Source of the DNA: Pseudomonadota bacterium
Lineage (GTDB): Bacteria; Myxococcota; UBA9042; PHBI01
DNA: 25,768 bases
Assembly (NCBI GenBank): GCA_005788935.1
Contig: SYAK01000214.1
Coordinates: 1-25,768 of the forward strand
Direction of reading: 5' to 3'
Below are positions 14,813 through 21,655 of this stretch, piece by piece. Both the position numbers and the translations under genes were made by a program. Positions within the stretch are counted from its first letter, which is position 1. Each line of letters begins with the position of its first letter. Below the pieces are notes generated by a model. It saw only the letters and a program-made list of their open reading frames with translations, had not been told where the DNA came from and ran no database searches.

Positions 14813-16150
14813 ATGACCGGTACTCCGTCCCCCCGTCCCCTCGTCGCCGTTGTCGGTGGCGCTGTCGCTGGCTCTGAAGCCGCCCGCATGGCCGCCGAGC
14901 GCGGCGCACGCGTCGTGGTCTTCGAGCAGAACCCACGCCCCTACGGCAAGATCGAGGATGGTCTCCCGCGCTGGCACGCGAGCCTCCGCGAGAAGGAATT
15001 CTCCCGCATCGACGGGAACTTCGACCATCCGGACGTCACCTTCGTACCCGCGACCGCCATCGGCCGCGATCTCACATGGGAGGCGCTCGTCGGCGAGCTC
15101 GGCTTCTCGGCCGTCGTCCTCGCCAATGGCGCATGGCGCGACCGTCCCCTGCCCGTCTCGGGCCTCGAGCCCTTCCTCGAGCGCGGCTTCCTCTACCAGA
15201 ACAGCCTTGTCATGGCCTTCAACCGGCACCATGAGGCGGCGCTGCCGCCAGTCGTTGACGACGCGATCGTCATCGGTGGCGGGCTCGCGTCGATCGACGT
15301 CTGCAAGATCCTGAGCTTCCGCAGCTATGCCGCGGCGCTTGCGGCCCGCGGCCTGACGCTCGACCCGGAGCAGTTCGACAAGAAGGGCGTCGCAGCGCTC
15401 TGCGAAGCGGCTGGTGTCGACGCCGCGAGCCTCGGCATCCGCGGGCCCACCCTCGTCTACCGCCGCCGCGCCGAGGACATGCCGCTCGTCTCGGCGGACG
15501 ATGGCGACTCGAGCCGCGCGGCGAAGCTCGCCCAGACGCGCGTCCGCATCCTCGAGAAGGCGATGGAGAAATACGCCTTCCGCTTCGAGCCGCTCGCGAG
15601 CCCGGTCGGCGTCGTGGTCGGCGAAGACGACGCCCTCGCCGGTCTCCGATTCCAGCGCAACGCGATGACGGACGGGCGTCTCACCGCGGTCGCGGGCGAG
15701 ACCTTCGAGGTCGGCGGGCCGCTCGTCGTGGCCTCGATCGGCAGCATCCCGGCGCCGATCCCCGGGGTCCCGATGGACGGCGAACTCTACCGCTGGCGCG
15801 ACGCCGAGCGCGGCGAGCTGGCCACCGAGGGCGCGGGTGGGGCCCGGCTCTTCGGCCTCGGCAACGTCCTGACTGGCAAGGGCAACATCGTCGAGAGCCG
15901 CCGGAACGCGAAGAAGATCATGGACCTCGTGACCCGCGACGCCCTCGGCCTCACGGCTCCGGACGCGTCTGACGGGGAGGCCGCCACGCCCGCGCTCGCC
16001 CAGGTCGTCGACGGCGCTGTCGCAGCGGCGCTCGCCACGCCCGCCGACCACGCCCGCGTCGCGGCCTGGGTTGCGGCCCGTCACGCAGCCCTTGGCTACA
16101 CCGGCTACGGGGCCTGGCTCGCGGCCCACCCGGTGACGGGCGAGGCGTGA
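14813..16150 (+). CDS. FAD/NAD(P)-binding oxidoreductase (adrenodoxin/ferredoxin reductase-like)
   Basis: This 445-residue soluble flavoprotein starts at an ATG at 14813 with AGAGGAG upstream. The N-terminal FAD-binding Rossmann motif is [14 protein letters not shown] (G15, G16, G20), followed by an acidic end-of-strand residue in [19 protein letters not shown]; the PYG segment is typical of adrenodoxin-reductase and glutamate-synthase-small-subunit-like enzymes. A second nucleotide-binding motif, [12 protein letters not shown], is at about residue 152. Near the C-terminus [23 protein letters not shown] corresponds to the FAD-binding segment of the family. No iron-sulphur Cys motif is visible, so electrons would pass to a separate ferredoxin or other partner, not identified here. 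The stop overlaps the DUF167 gene by 4 bp (GTGA). Confidence 0.78.
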   Translation: MTGTPSPRPLVAVVGGAVAGSEAARMAAERGARVVVFEQNPRPYGKIEDGLPRWHASLREKEFSRIDGNFDHPDVTFVPATAIGRDLTWEALVGELGFSAVVLANGAWRDRPLPVSGLEPFLERGFLYQNSLVMAFNRHHEAALPPVVDDAIVIGGGLASIDVCKILSFRSYAAALAARGLTLDPEQFDKKGVAALCEAAGVDAASLGIRGPTLVYRRRAEDMPLVSADDGDSSRAAKLAQTRVRILEKAMEKYAFRFEPLASPVGVVVGEDDALAGLRFQRNAMTDGRLTAVAGETFEVGGPLVVASIGSIPAPIPGVPMDGELYRWRDAERGELATEGAGGARLFGLGNVLTGKGNIVESRRNAKKIMDLVTRDALGLTAPDASDGEAATPALAQVVDGAVAAALATPADHARVAAWVAARHAALGYTGYGAWLAAHPVTGEA

Positions 16151-16554
16151 GCCGCACGGCCCGTCCACCCGTCTCAGGCAGGTCCGACAGCGTCTCGGTC
16201 AGGACACCTGACGTTGCGTCAGAGAACACCGTGAGCCCCGCCTCGATCGGCCTCGCGGCGGCTATCTCGGCCCATGGTGACGCGGTCCACGTAGCGGTCC
16301 ACACGGCCCCGCGCGCGTCGCGCACGAGGGTCGCAGGCCTCCACGGCGAACGCCTCAAGATCGCCGTGGCCGCGCCCCCAGTCGACGGCGAGGCCAACGC
16401 GGCCCTCATCGCCTTCCTCGCCCGGACACTCGGCGTCACCCACGCCGACGTCACGCTGTTGCGTGGCGCTTCCGGGCGCCAGAAGACCTTCGCGGTCACC
16501 GGCGTCAGCGTCACCGCAGCCCGCGCGAGCCTGACGCCACCTCAGGCTGGCTGA
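16147..16554 (+). CDS. DUF167 (YggU-type) family protein
   Basis: This 135-residue protein carries the DUF167 signature from about residue 41: [25 protein letters not shown], then [19 protein letters not shown] and [11 protein letters not shown]. The family is small, widespread, of alpha/beta fold and without settled function. I place the start at GTG 16147, which overlaps the oxidoreductase stop (GTGA, the same coupling as ftsX-envC and feoA-feoB). An in-frame GTG at 16231 would give 107 residues, closer to the family length, and would place palindrome copy 6 just upstream, but its Shine-Dalgarno is poor. The 3' end overlaps the convergent desaturase gene by 13 bp. Confidence 0.72.
   Translation: MSRTARPPVSGRSDSVSVRTPDVASENTVSPASIGLAAAISAHGDAVHVAVHTAPRASRTRVAGLHGERLKIAVAAPPVDGEANAALIAFLARTLGVTHADVTLLRGASGRQKTFAVTGVSVTAARASLTPPQAG
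16208..16222 (-). repeat. Dispersed palindrome copy 6
   Basis: On the minus strand CTGACGCAACGTCAG has perfect 6-bp arms (CTGACG/CGTCAG). It is inside the N-terminal extension of the DUF167 frame (P-D-V-A-S-E) or 8 bp upstream of its alternative GTG start at 16231. Confidence 0.85.
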
Positions 16555-16556
16555 GG
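16540..16556. terminator. Convergent-gene hairpin holding both stop codons
   Basis: CCTCAG-GCTGG-CTGAGG gives a 6-bp stem and 5-nt loop. The TGA of the DUF167 gene (16552-16554) and the TGA of the desaturase gene on the other strand (16542-16544) both lie in the arms. It could act as a bidirectional terminator, though there is no T-run on either side. Confidence 0.35.
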
Positions 16557-17561
16557 CTCGGCGGGCGCCGACGGCAGCGACCGCACCTCGGCCCAGGTCA
16601 GCATGCGCTGCCGCTCGGCGTCCCACACGGCCAGATCGAGGCAGGCGAGGACGTCCTGTGGCGCCCACGACGTGCGCCCGGGCTCCTGCAGCTCAGGCAC
16701 GGCCGCCATCGCCTCGGGGAGCCGGTAGAACGGGATCCGATGGTTCAGGTGGTGGATGTGATGATAGCCGATGTTGCCAGTAAACCAGTGCATCATCGAC
16801 GACATCTCGAACATGCTCGAGCTCTTCAGCGCCGCGAAGCTGTAGTCCCACGCCCGGCGATCCTTCAGCTGCATGGCCGGGAAGTTGTGCTGCACGAAGA
16901 ACAGGTAGCTGCCGAGGCCGAGGGCCAGCATCGACGGCCCGACCACGACCAGCACGCCCGTCAGCCAGTCGGTCGCGAGCGAGACGCCGATGAACATCCC
17001 GAAATGAATGAGGACAGACAGCGGGCCCATGAAGTGGTTCTTCGGGTCGCGGCGGAAGGGCGAGAAGGTCATGCCGATGAGGAAGACCGTGAAGTAGCCG
17101 CCGAAGATGCTGATCGGGTGGCGGATGAAGCGGTAGAGGCGCCGCTGCGTCGGGGTCATGACGCGCCACATGCCGGTCGTGACGACGGGGAAGCTGCCGA
17201 TGGCCGACCCGATGAGTTTCGCGTTGTGCTTGTGATGGAAGTCGTGGGTTTCCTTCCAGACCGAACGGACCGCCAGCATGTACACGCCGACGACCGCGAA
17301 GAAGGCGCCCGCTCCGCGCGCGCCGTGCAGGATGGCGCCGTGCAGGTAGTCGTGAAAGAAGATGAAGAGGCGGACCTGCACGAGGCCCGCGACCACCGAC
17401 GCGAGGACGCGGAACGGCCACAGGTCGTCAGGCAGCAGGAGGACCGCGCCGATGGCCCCGAGGAGGGCCGCGACGGTCACCGCGAGGAGGCGCAGCGTCC
17501 GCGGTCGGTCCTCGACCTGGAAAGGCTTCACGGCGTTGTTGAGCTCGGCTCCCGTTCGCAT
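16542..17561 (-). CDS. Membrane fatty acid desaturase family protein
   Basis: This 339-residue integral membrane di-iron enzyme introduces double bonds (or hydroxyl/keto groups) into acyl or related lipid chains. All three histidine boxes are present: H70-DYL-H74, H106-DF-H109-H110 with a further H112, and H267-H268-I-H270-H271 followed by [13 protein letters not shown]. Hydrophobic helices lie at about residues 25-45, 50-70, 83-100, 153-166 and 183-225. The ATG at 17561 has GAGGGAG directly upstream; the frame extends to 17747 but the extra 62 residues are Arg/Pro-rich and implausible. The exact substrate cannot be read from the sequence, and carotenoid-modifying members of the superfamily remain possible. 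It is divergent from the EamA transporter gene across a 358-bp region with two palindrome copies. Confidence 0.83.
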   Translation of the reverse strand: MRTGAELNNAVKPFQVEDRPRTLRLLAVTVAALLGAIGAVLLLPDDLWPFRVLASVVAGLVQVRLFIFFHDYLHGAILHGARGAGAFFAVVGVYMLAVRSVWKETHDFHHKHNAKLIGSAIGSFPVVTTGMWRVMTPTQRRLYRFIRHPISIFGGYFTVFLIGMTFSPFRRDPKNHFMGPLSVLIHFGMFIGVSLATDWLTGVLVVVGPSMLALGLGSYLFFVQHNFPAMQLKDRRAWDYSFAALKSSSMFEMSSMMHWFTGNIGYHHIHHLNHRIPFYRLPEAMAAVPELQEPGRTSWAPQDVLACLDLAVWDAERQRMLTWAEVRSLPSAPAEPQPA

Positions 17562-17732
17562 GGCTCCCTCGTTGTGAGGCAGCGGGGACGCGGTCCCGCG
17601 GCGTGTTCGTGTTCGTCGCACGTCCCGCGGGCGAGGGCAAGCGAGAGCCGCGATAGCCTCAGGCGAACCGGGGCGGTCGGACCCCTCGCGCACCACGACG
17701 GCGGGGTCGCCGGGAAGGTCCCGCGACAATCC

Positions 17733-17747
17733 TTGACGATACGTCAC
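17733..17747 (+). repeat. Dispersed palindrome copy 7
   Basis: TTGACGATACGTCAC, with perfect TGACG/CGTCA arms, lies 172 bp upstream of the desaturase start. Confidence 0.83.
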
Positions 17748-17811
17748 TTATTTGCGCACGGGTCCGTGGAAAGCCCTCGGGAGCCGCCTGGCGGTTCGCG
17801 GCGGCATTGAC

Positions 17812-17826
17812 CTGACGAACCGTCAA
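17812..17826 (+). repeat. Dispersed palindrome copy 8
   Basis: CTGACGAACCGTCAA, with perfect TGACG/CGTCA arms, lies 93 bp upstream of the transporter start. Confidence 0.85.
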
Positions 17827-17919
17827 CATTGCTGGACCCGGCGCTGCGTGACCCGCGCCTCCTCGCGGGGGCGCCGATTCGGCTTCCGAGCCCTCCGTGG
17901 ACGCGCTAGAAGCGGGCCG

Positions 17920-18798
17920 ATGCCTGCCTCTCCCCGCGCCCGCGCCCTGGCTCTCGTCCTGACCGCGATCCTGCTGTGGTCGACCGCGGGTGTCCTCATC
18001 AAGGCGACGAGCCTCAGCCCCTGGCTCATCGCGTGTTCGCGCTCGCTCATTGCGGCGGCGCTCGTCTTCGCGCTGACGCGCCGGGACGGCCTCGCGATGA
18101 CGCGAACGAGCCACCTCGCGGCGCTCCTCTACGCGGTCCTCCTGACCTGCTTCGTCCTCGCGTCCGCGCGGACGACCGCGGCGCATGCGATCCTCCTGCA
18201 GTATACGGCGCCCCTCCACGTCCTCGTCTTCGGCGCGCTGCTCCTCGGCGAGAGGCTGCGGCTTCGCGAGGTCGCGACCATCCTCGCCTGCATGGCCGGG
18301 CTGTCGCTGCTGCTGCGCGATCCCTCCCCGGCAGGCACCTTGCCCGACCTCGCGCTCGGCAACGTCTTCGCGCTCATCTCGGGGCTCTGTCTCGGCCTCT
18401 ACTTCGTCCTGCTGAAGCACCCGAAGGCGCAGACCCCGAACCCCGCCGCCACCGTCGTCATCGGCAACCTCTGGGTCGTCGTGCTGACGCTGCCGTTCGT
18501 CCTCGCCGAGCCCGCGCCCACGCCTACCGCGGTCGATGTCGCGGTGATCCTCGCCCTCGGCGGCCTGCAGATCGGTCTCGCCTACTGGCTCTTCGCGCTC
18601 GGCATGCGGCGCGGCGTGCGCTCGGCCGAGGCCGCCCTCATCGGCTTCATCGAGCCCGTCCTCAACCCGGTCTGGGTCTACCTCGTCCACGGCGAGTCGC
18701 CCTCAGCGATGGCGCTGCTCGGTGGTGTCGTCATCCTCGGGGCGCTCGGGCTCCAGGCGGTGCTCGCGGCCCGGTCGGTCCGCACCGCGAGCGCCTGA
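17920..18798 (+). CDS. EamA/DMT-family membrane transporter
   Basis: This 292-residue protein has ten predicted hydrophobic helices in two homologous halves, as expected for the drug/metabolite transporter superfamily. The first EamA half opens LALVLTAILLWSTAGVLIKA and contains LLQYTAPLHVLVFGALLLGE, the family's conserved stretch before the second Arg-rich loop. The second half opens LGNVFALISGLCLGLYFVLL and contains AALIGFIEPVLNPVWVYLVHGE. Substrates in this family include amino acids, nucleotide sugars and other metabolites, and nothing here selects one. I place the start at the ATG at 17920; the frame reads back to 17752 but those residues are basic and non-hydrophobic. The 3' end may overlap a convergent small gene on the minus strand. 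Confidence 0.82.
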   Translation: MPASPRARALALVLTAILLWSTAGVLIKATSLSPWLIACSRSLIAAALVFALTRRDGLAMTRTSHLAALLYAVLLTCFVLASARTTAAHAILLQYTAPLHVLVFGALLLGERLRLREVATILACMAGLSLLLRDPSPAGTLPDLALGNVFALISGLCLGLYFVLLKHPKAQTPNPAATVVIGNLWVVVLTLPFVLAEPAPTPTAVDVAVILALGGLQIGLAYWLFALGMRRGVRSAEAALIGFIEPVLNPVWVYLVHGESPSAMALLGGVVILGALGLQAVLAARSVRTASA

Positions 18799-19029
18799 GG
18801 CGGCGGTCGTTCGCTGGCCGAGCCGCAGACCAGCCGTCGGGATGACCACCTTCGCGGCCCTGGGCGACAAGGTCGCGGGTCCATGGGGCGAGCAGCCATG
18901 GCAGCCAACGGTCGTCCGCGCCTTGACGCGCCGCGCGAGCAGGAAGGCGAGCATCAGCAGGAAAGCGCAGGTGACGAGCGTCGCGGTGTCCTGCCAGCCC
19001 CAGGGGATCACGTCAGGCGTTGCCTTCAA
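18703..19029 (-). CDS. Small single-helix Cys-containing protein downstream of feoB
   Basis: The reading frame gives 108 residues from a TTG at 19029, 12 bp after the feoB stop, with a strong Shine-Dalgarno (GGGAGG, 5 nt spacing) that supports translation. The N-terminal half has one transmembrane helix (TATLVTCAFLLMLAFLLARR) followed by basic residues and a C-H-G-C-x-P-H motif. Small one-helix Cys-rich proteins often follow feoB in bacteria and are thought to assist Fe(II) transport, so I infer such a role. It has fewer Cys than typical examples. The C-terminal half is Arg/Glu/Asp-rich and runs antisense to the last 96 bp of the transporter gene, so the annotated end is less certain than the start. 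Confidence 0.55.
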   Translation of the reverse strand: MKATPDVIPWGWQDTATLVTCAFLLMLAFLLARRVKARTTVGCHGCSPHGPATLSPRAAKVVIPTAGLRLGQRTTAASGARGADRPGREHRLEPERPEDDDTTEQRHR

Positions 19030-19041
19030 GTTGTCCTCCCG

Positions 19042-21042
19042 TCACGAGAATCCGAGCGCGCGACCGAGCTGGTGGACCGCCACCGCCGCGATCCACGCGA
19101 GCGTCGTCATCGTCACGAACACAAGGGCTGGCCAGCGCCAGCTGCGCGACTCCCGTCGGATCGCGGCCAACGTCGCCATGCATTGGCTGCACAGCGCGAA
19201 GAAGACCATGAGACCGAGCGCGCCGAGTGGCGTCAGCCCGGCGTCCCGCAGGTGACCCCGCAGGCCGGCGTGGGCGTCTTCCGGCCGGTCTGCCGCCAGC
19301 GCCTCGGTCGCGTAGTCGCCCGGATCGACCGCGCCTTCGCGGTACAGGATGCCGAGCGTCGGGATGATGAGCTCGCGGGCCGGAAAGGCGGCGAGGATCC
19401 CGACGGTCACGCGCCAGTCGAAGCCCGCGGGCGCGAAGACGGGCGCCACGACCTTGCCAAGCCCCGCGAGCGCGGAGGCCTCGAGCAGCGCCCCGTCGAC
19501 CTCGCGCCGAAGCGCCTCCCGCTCGCGCTCGAGCGCCTCGCGCCGCGTCGTCGGGGCCCCCTCCAGCTCGGCGAGCAGCCCCGCGTCCTGGCGGTGGAAG
19601 TCCGCCACGAGGGCCGCGTCACGCGGAAACCAGCCCAGCGCCCAGATGAGGATCGACGCCGCGAGGATCGCGGTCCCCGCGAGCGTCAGGAAATCCCGGC
19701 AGGCGCCCGCCACGCGGAAGAGGACGACGCGCGGTGCCGGGCGTTCGTAGACCGGCAGCTCGAGCATCAGGGCGGCCTGCGGGCCGCGGACGAGCGTCTT
19801 GCGCAGCACGAGGGCGAGGGCGAGGGCCGTCAGGATGCCGAGCAGGTAGAGCCCGAAGAGCAGCAGCGCGGCCGCTGTCGGCGCGAAGAACGCACCGAGC
19901 AGCAGCACATGCACCGGCAGTCGCGCCGAGCACGACATGAGCGGCGCCACGAACATCGCCGTCAGCCGCTCGGCCGTGCTGTCAAGGGTCCGCGTCGCGA
20001 GGACGCCGGGCACCGCGCAGGCAAACGACGACGCGAGCGGCACGAAGCTTCGACCCGACAGACCGAACGGCGACATCAGGCGGTCGAGCAGGAAGACCGC
20101 GCGCGCCATGTAGCCCGAGGATTCGAGGACCGCGAGGACCGCCATCAGCAGCGCGATCTGTGGCAGGAAGACGAGGGACGCGCCGAGACCGCCGATGAGC
20201 CCGTCGACGAGGAAGCTCTCGAACGGGCCGGGCAGCGCGTCGCCGAAGCCCGTCCGCGTCGTGTCGCCAAGCCACCCGAGGCCGGTCTCGATGAGGGCGG
20301 TCAGCGGCTCCGCGCCCTGGAAAAGCAGCCAGAAGATGGCGAAGCTCAGCGCGCCAAACAGTGGCAGCCCGAGGACGGGGTGCAGCACGACCGCGTCGAT
20401 CCGGTCCGACAACGCGCGCCGGTCCCTGCGCGGGGCGGTCGGGCGTCGCGTCGCCGCGGTGATGAGCGCCGCGCGTGCGCTCCGGGTCGCGATGGGCGTC
20501 GGCGCCTCCGAGGCTGGCACGACCGCCCCTGGACTGGCGGCTGTGACGAGCGCCATCCGCAGCGGGTCGAGGTTGGCAGACGGACCGGGGGTGAGCGCGT
20601 TGACGGTGAAGACCGGCACCCCGAGCGCCCGCGTCAGGACGTCTGCGTCGAGGTCGGCGGGCGTCAGGTCCACGCGCGTCAGGACGACCACCGTCGGCAG
20701 CTGCAGCTCGCGCAGCGAGGCGAGCAGCGGCAGCTCGAGGTCGAGGCGGGTCGCGTCGAGCACGGCACAGAGGGCGTCTGGCCGCGTCGCGGGGTCGCGC
20801 AGCCAGCCGAGTGTCACCGCTTCGTCCGGGCTTGCGGCCTCGAGCGAGGTGACGCCCGGCAGGTCGACGAGGCGCAGGACATGGGGCCCATGCCGCAGCA
20901 GCGCCTCCTCTCGCTCGACCGAGCTGCCCGGGAAGTTGACGGGCGTCTGAAGCCGCCCGCTGAGGTGCATCAGGAGCGACGTCTTGCCTGCGTTCGGGCG
21001 TCCGACGAGCGCCACCGCGGGCGGTGTCCTGTCGGCGCTCAC
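19042..21042 (-). CDS. feoB: Ferrous iron transporter FeoB
   Basis: This 666-residue inner-membrane Fe(II) transporter has an N-terminal G domain. The GTG at 21042 overlaps the feoA stop (GTGA). G1 is GRPNAGKTS (residues 14-22), G2 the NFPGSSVE region (36-43) and G3 DLPG (60-63); the helix DATRLDLELPLL is typical of FeoB. G4 is TRVD (122-125), where the family usually has NxxD, so the guanine-binding Asn is replaced by Thr. The membrane part holds the Gate/core segments: GYMARAVFLLDRLMSPFGLSG, the conserved SSFACAVPGVLATRTL and MFVAPLMSCSARLPVHVLL. The C-terminus ends in a helix (WPALVFVTMTTLAWIAAVAV). Expression is coupled to feoA; no recognisable Fur box was found upstream. Confidence 0.92.
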   Translation of the reverse strand: MSADRTPPAVALVGRPNAGKTSLLMHLSGRLQTPVNFPGSSVEREEALLRHGPHVLRLVDLPGVTSLEAASPDEAVTLGWLRDPATRPDALCAVLDATRLDLELPLLASLRELQLPTVVVLTRVDLTPADLDADVLTRALGVPVFTVNALTPGPSANLDPLRMALVTAASPGAVVPASEAPTPIATRSARAALITAATRRPTAPRRDRRALSDRIDAVVLHPVLGLPLFGALSFAIFWLLFQGAEPLTALIETGLGWLGDTTRTGFGDALPGPFESFLVDGLIGGLGASLVFLPQIALLMAVLAVLESSGYMARAVFLLDRLMSPFGLSGRSFVPLASSFACAVPGVLATRTLDSTAERLTAMFVAPLMSCSARLPVHVLLLGAFFAPTAAALLLFGLYLLGILTALALALVLRKTLVRGPQAALMLELPVYERPAPRVVLFRVAGACRDFLTLAGTAILAASILIWALGWFPRDAALVADFHRQDAGLLAELEGAPTTRREALEREREALRREVDGALLEASALAGLGKVVAPVFAPAGFDWRVTVGILAAFPARELIIPTLGILYREGAVDPGDYATEALAADRPEDAHAGLRGHLRDAGLTPLGALGLMVFFALCSQCMATLAAIRRESRSWRWPALVFVTMTTLAWIAAVAVHQLGRALGFS

Positions 21043-21272
21043 CTCGGCACCACCAAGACCTGGGCGGCCTCGTCCGCCCGCAGCGCGAGGCGTCCCGAGG
21101 GGAGCGCCACGAGCAGGGGCCCGCCGAAGGGCGCGCGGCGCGTGATCGTCACGACGACCCCGGGCTCGAGGCCGAGGGCGGCGAGGCGGCGCGCGGCTCG
21201 AGCGACGTCGAGGCCGGTAATCTCGAGGGGGGTCGCGTGGGGCGCTTCGGAGAGCGGGGTGGGTGTGTGCAT
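21039..21272 (-). CDS. feoA: FeoA-domain protein
   Basis: This 77-residue cytoplasmic protein is predicted to have the SH3-like FeoA fold and to support FeoB-mediated Fe(II) uptake. The core reads LEITGLDVARAARRLAALGL, then VVVTITRRAPFGGPLLVAL and LALRADEAAQVLV, which matches the FeoA order of a helix after the first strand and a final ADEA strand. The ATG at 21272 lacks a clear Shine-Dalgarno, so a short leader or another start is possible. The stop overlaps the feoB GTG by 4 bp. Confidence 0.85.
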   Translation of the reverse strand: MHTPTPLSEAPHATPLEITGLDVARAARRLAALGLEPGVVVTITRRAPFGGPLLVALPSGRLALRADEAAQVLVVPR

Positions 21273-21370
21273 GGCCGGGGCGTAGTGGAACAGCTCGGGG
21301 GCGCTTCTTCAAGCCTCGCGGCGCGGTCGGTCCCTCGGGGGTCGGCATGCGGCTGGCTGTCGGTCAAGAA

Positions 21371-21385
21371 CCGACGGAACGTCAG
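21371..21385 (+). repeat. Dispersed palindrome copy 9 (one mismatch)
   Basis: CCGACGGAACGTCAG has CGAC instead of TGAC in the left arm and otherwise fits the consensus. Its left arm overlaps the inverted repeat at 21359-21375. Confidence 0.55.
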
Positions 21386-21427
21386 AGATCTCCACGTGTG
21401 CGCCGGTGGCGACCTTGCGTGGTATTA

Positions 21428-21442
21428 CTGACGAAACGTCAG
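21428..21442 (+). repeat. Dispersed palindrome copy 10 (consensus)
   Basis: CTGACGAAACGTCAG matches the consensus exactly and is symmetrical to 17 bp (21427-21443). It lies 214 bp upstream of the cphA start. Confidence 0.88.
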
Positions 21443-21574
21443 TGTATGTCGGTGGTGGCGAACGGCGCGGGTCGAGCCCTCCACGTCCGCTGCGTCCGCT
21501 GCGTCGCATCGCACGCCGTGGCACCGCGGGCGGTTGCCGAGATCGCGGAATCGTGGCATGCGAGGATGCGAGAG

Positions 21575-21601
21575 TCCCGGCAGCTCCGTCCGCTGCCGGG
21601 A
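21575..21601 (+). promoter_or_regulatory. Strong hairpin in the cphA leader
   Basis: TCCCGGCAGC (21575-21584) and GCTGCCGGGA (21592-21601) are perfect 10-bp arms around a 7-nt loop. The hairpin ends 54 nt before the cphA ATG. It would be very stable in the mRNA, and no U-tract follows, so it is more likely a structured leader or stabiliser than a terminator. Confidence 0.55.
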
Positions 21602-21655
21602 GCATGCGGGTCGCACGCGGGAGCACCCGACGCCAGAACCTCCGGAGGACATTGC

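Larger units (their letters stand above)
17562..17919. promoter_or_regulatory. Divergent regulatory region, desaturase / EamA transporter
   Basis: This is 358 bp without a convincing gene, presumably holding both promoters. It contains palindrome copies 7 and 8, 79 bp apart. A weak -35/-10 pair (TTCCGA 17884-17889, 17 bp, TAGAAG 17907-17912) would make the transporter mRNA almost leaderless. I see no convincing promoter toward the desaturase. Confidence 0.5.
21273..21655. promoter_or_regulatory. Divergent regulatory region, feoAB / cphA
   Basis: These 383 bp have no convincing gene; the cphA frame reads back through them but lacks the family's sequence before 21656. They hold palindrome copies 9 and 10 (57 bp apart), a separate inverted repeat GTCGGT-CAAGA-ACCGAC (21359-21375) overlapping copy 9, a tandem 9-bp repeat CGTCCGCTG near 21485-21502, and the hairpin listed next. 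Confidence 0.6.

Noticed and set aside
21273..21427. Fur box upstream of feoAB
   Set aside because: I looked for a GATAATGATAATCATTATC-like site and found nothing close; iron control may use another regulator.
21263..21655. N-terminal extension of CphA upstream of 21656
   Set aside because: The 131 extra residues show no similarity to CphA, and the ATG at 21656 has a good Shine-Dalgarno and begins the conserved N-domain.
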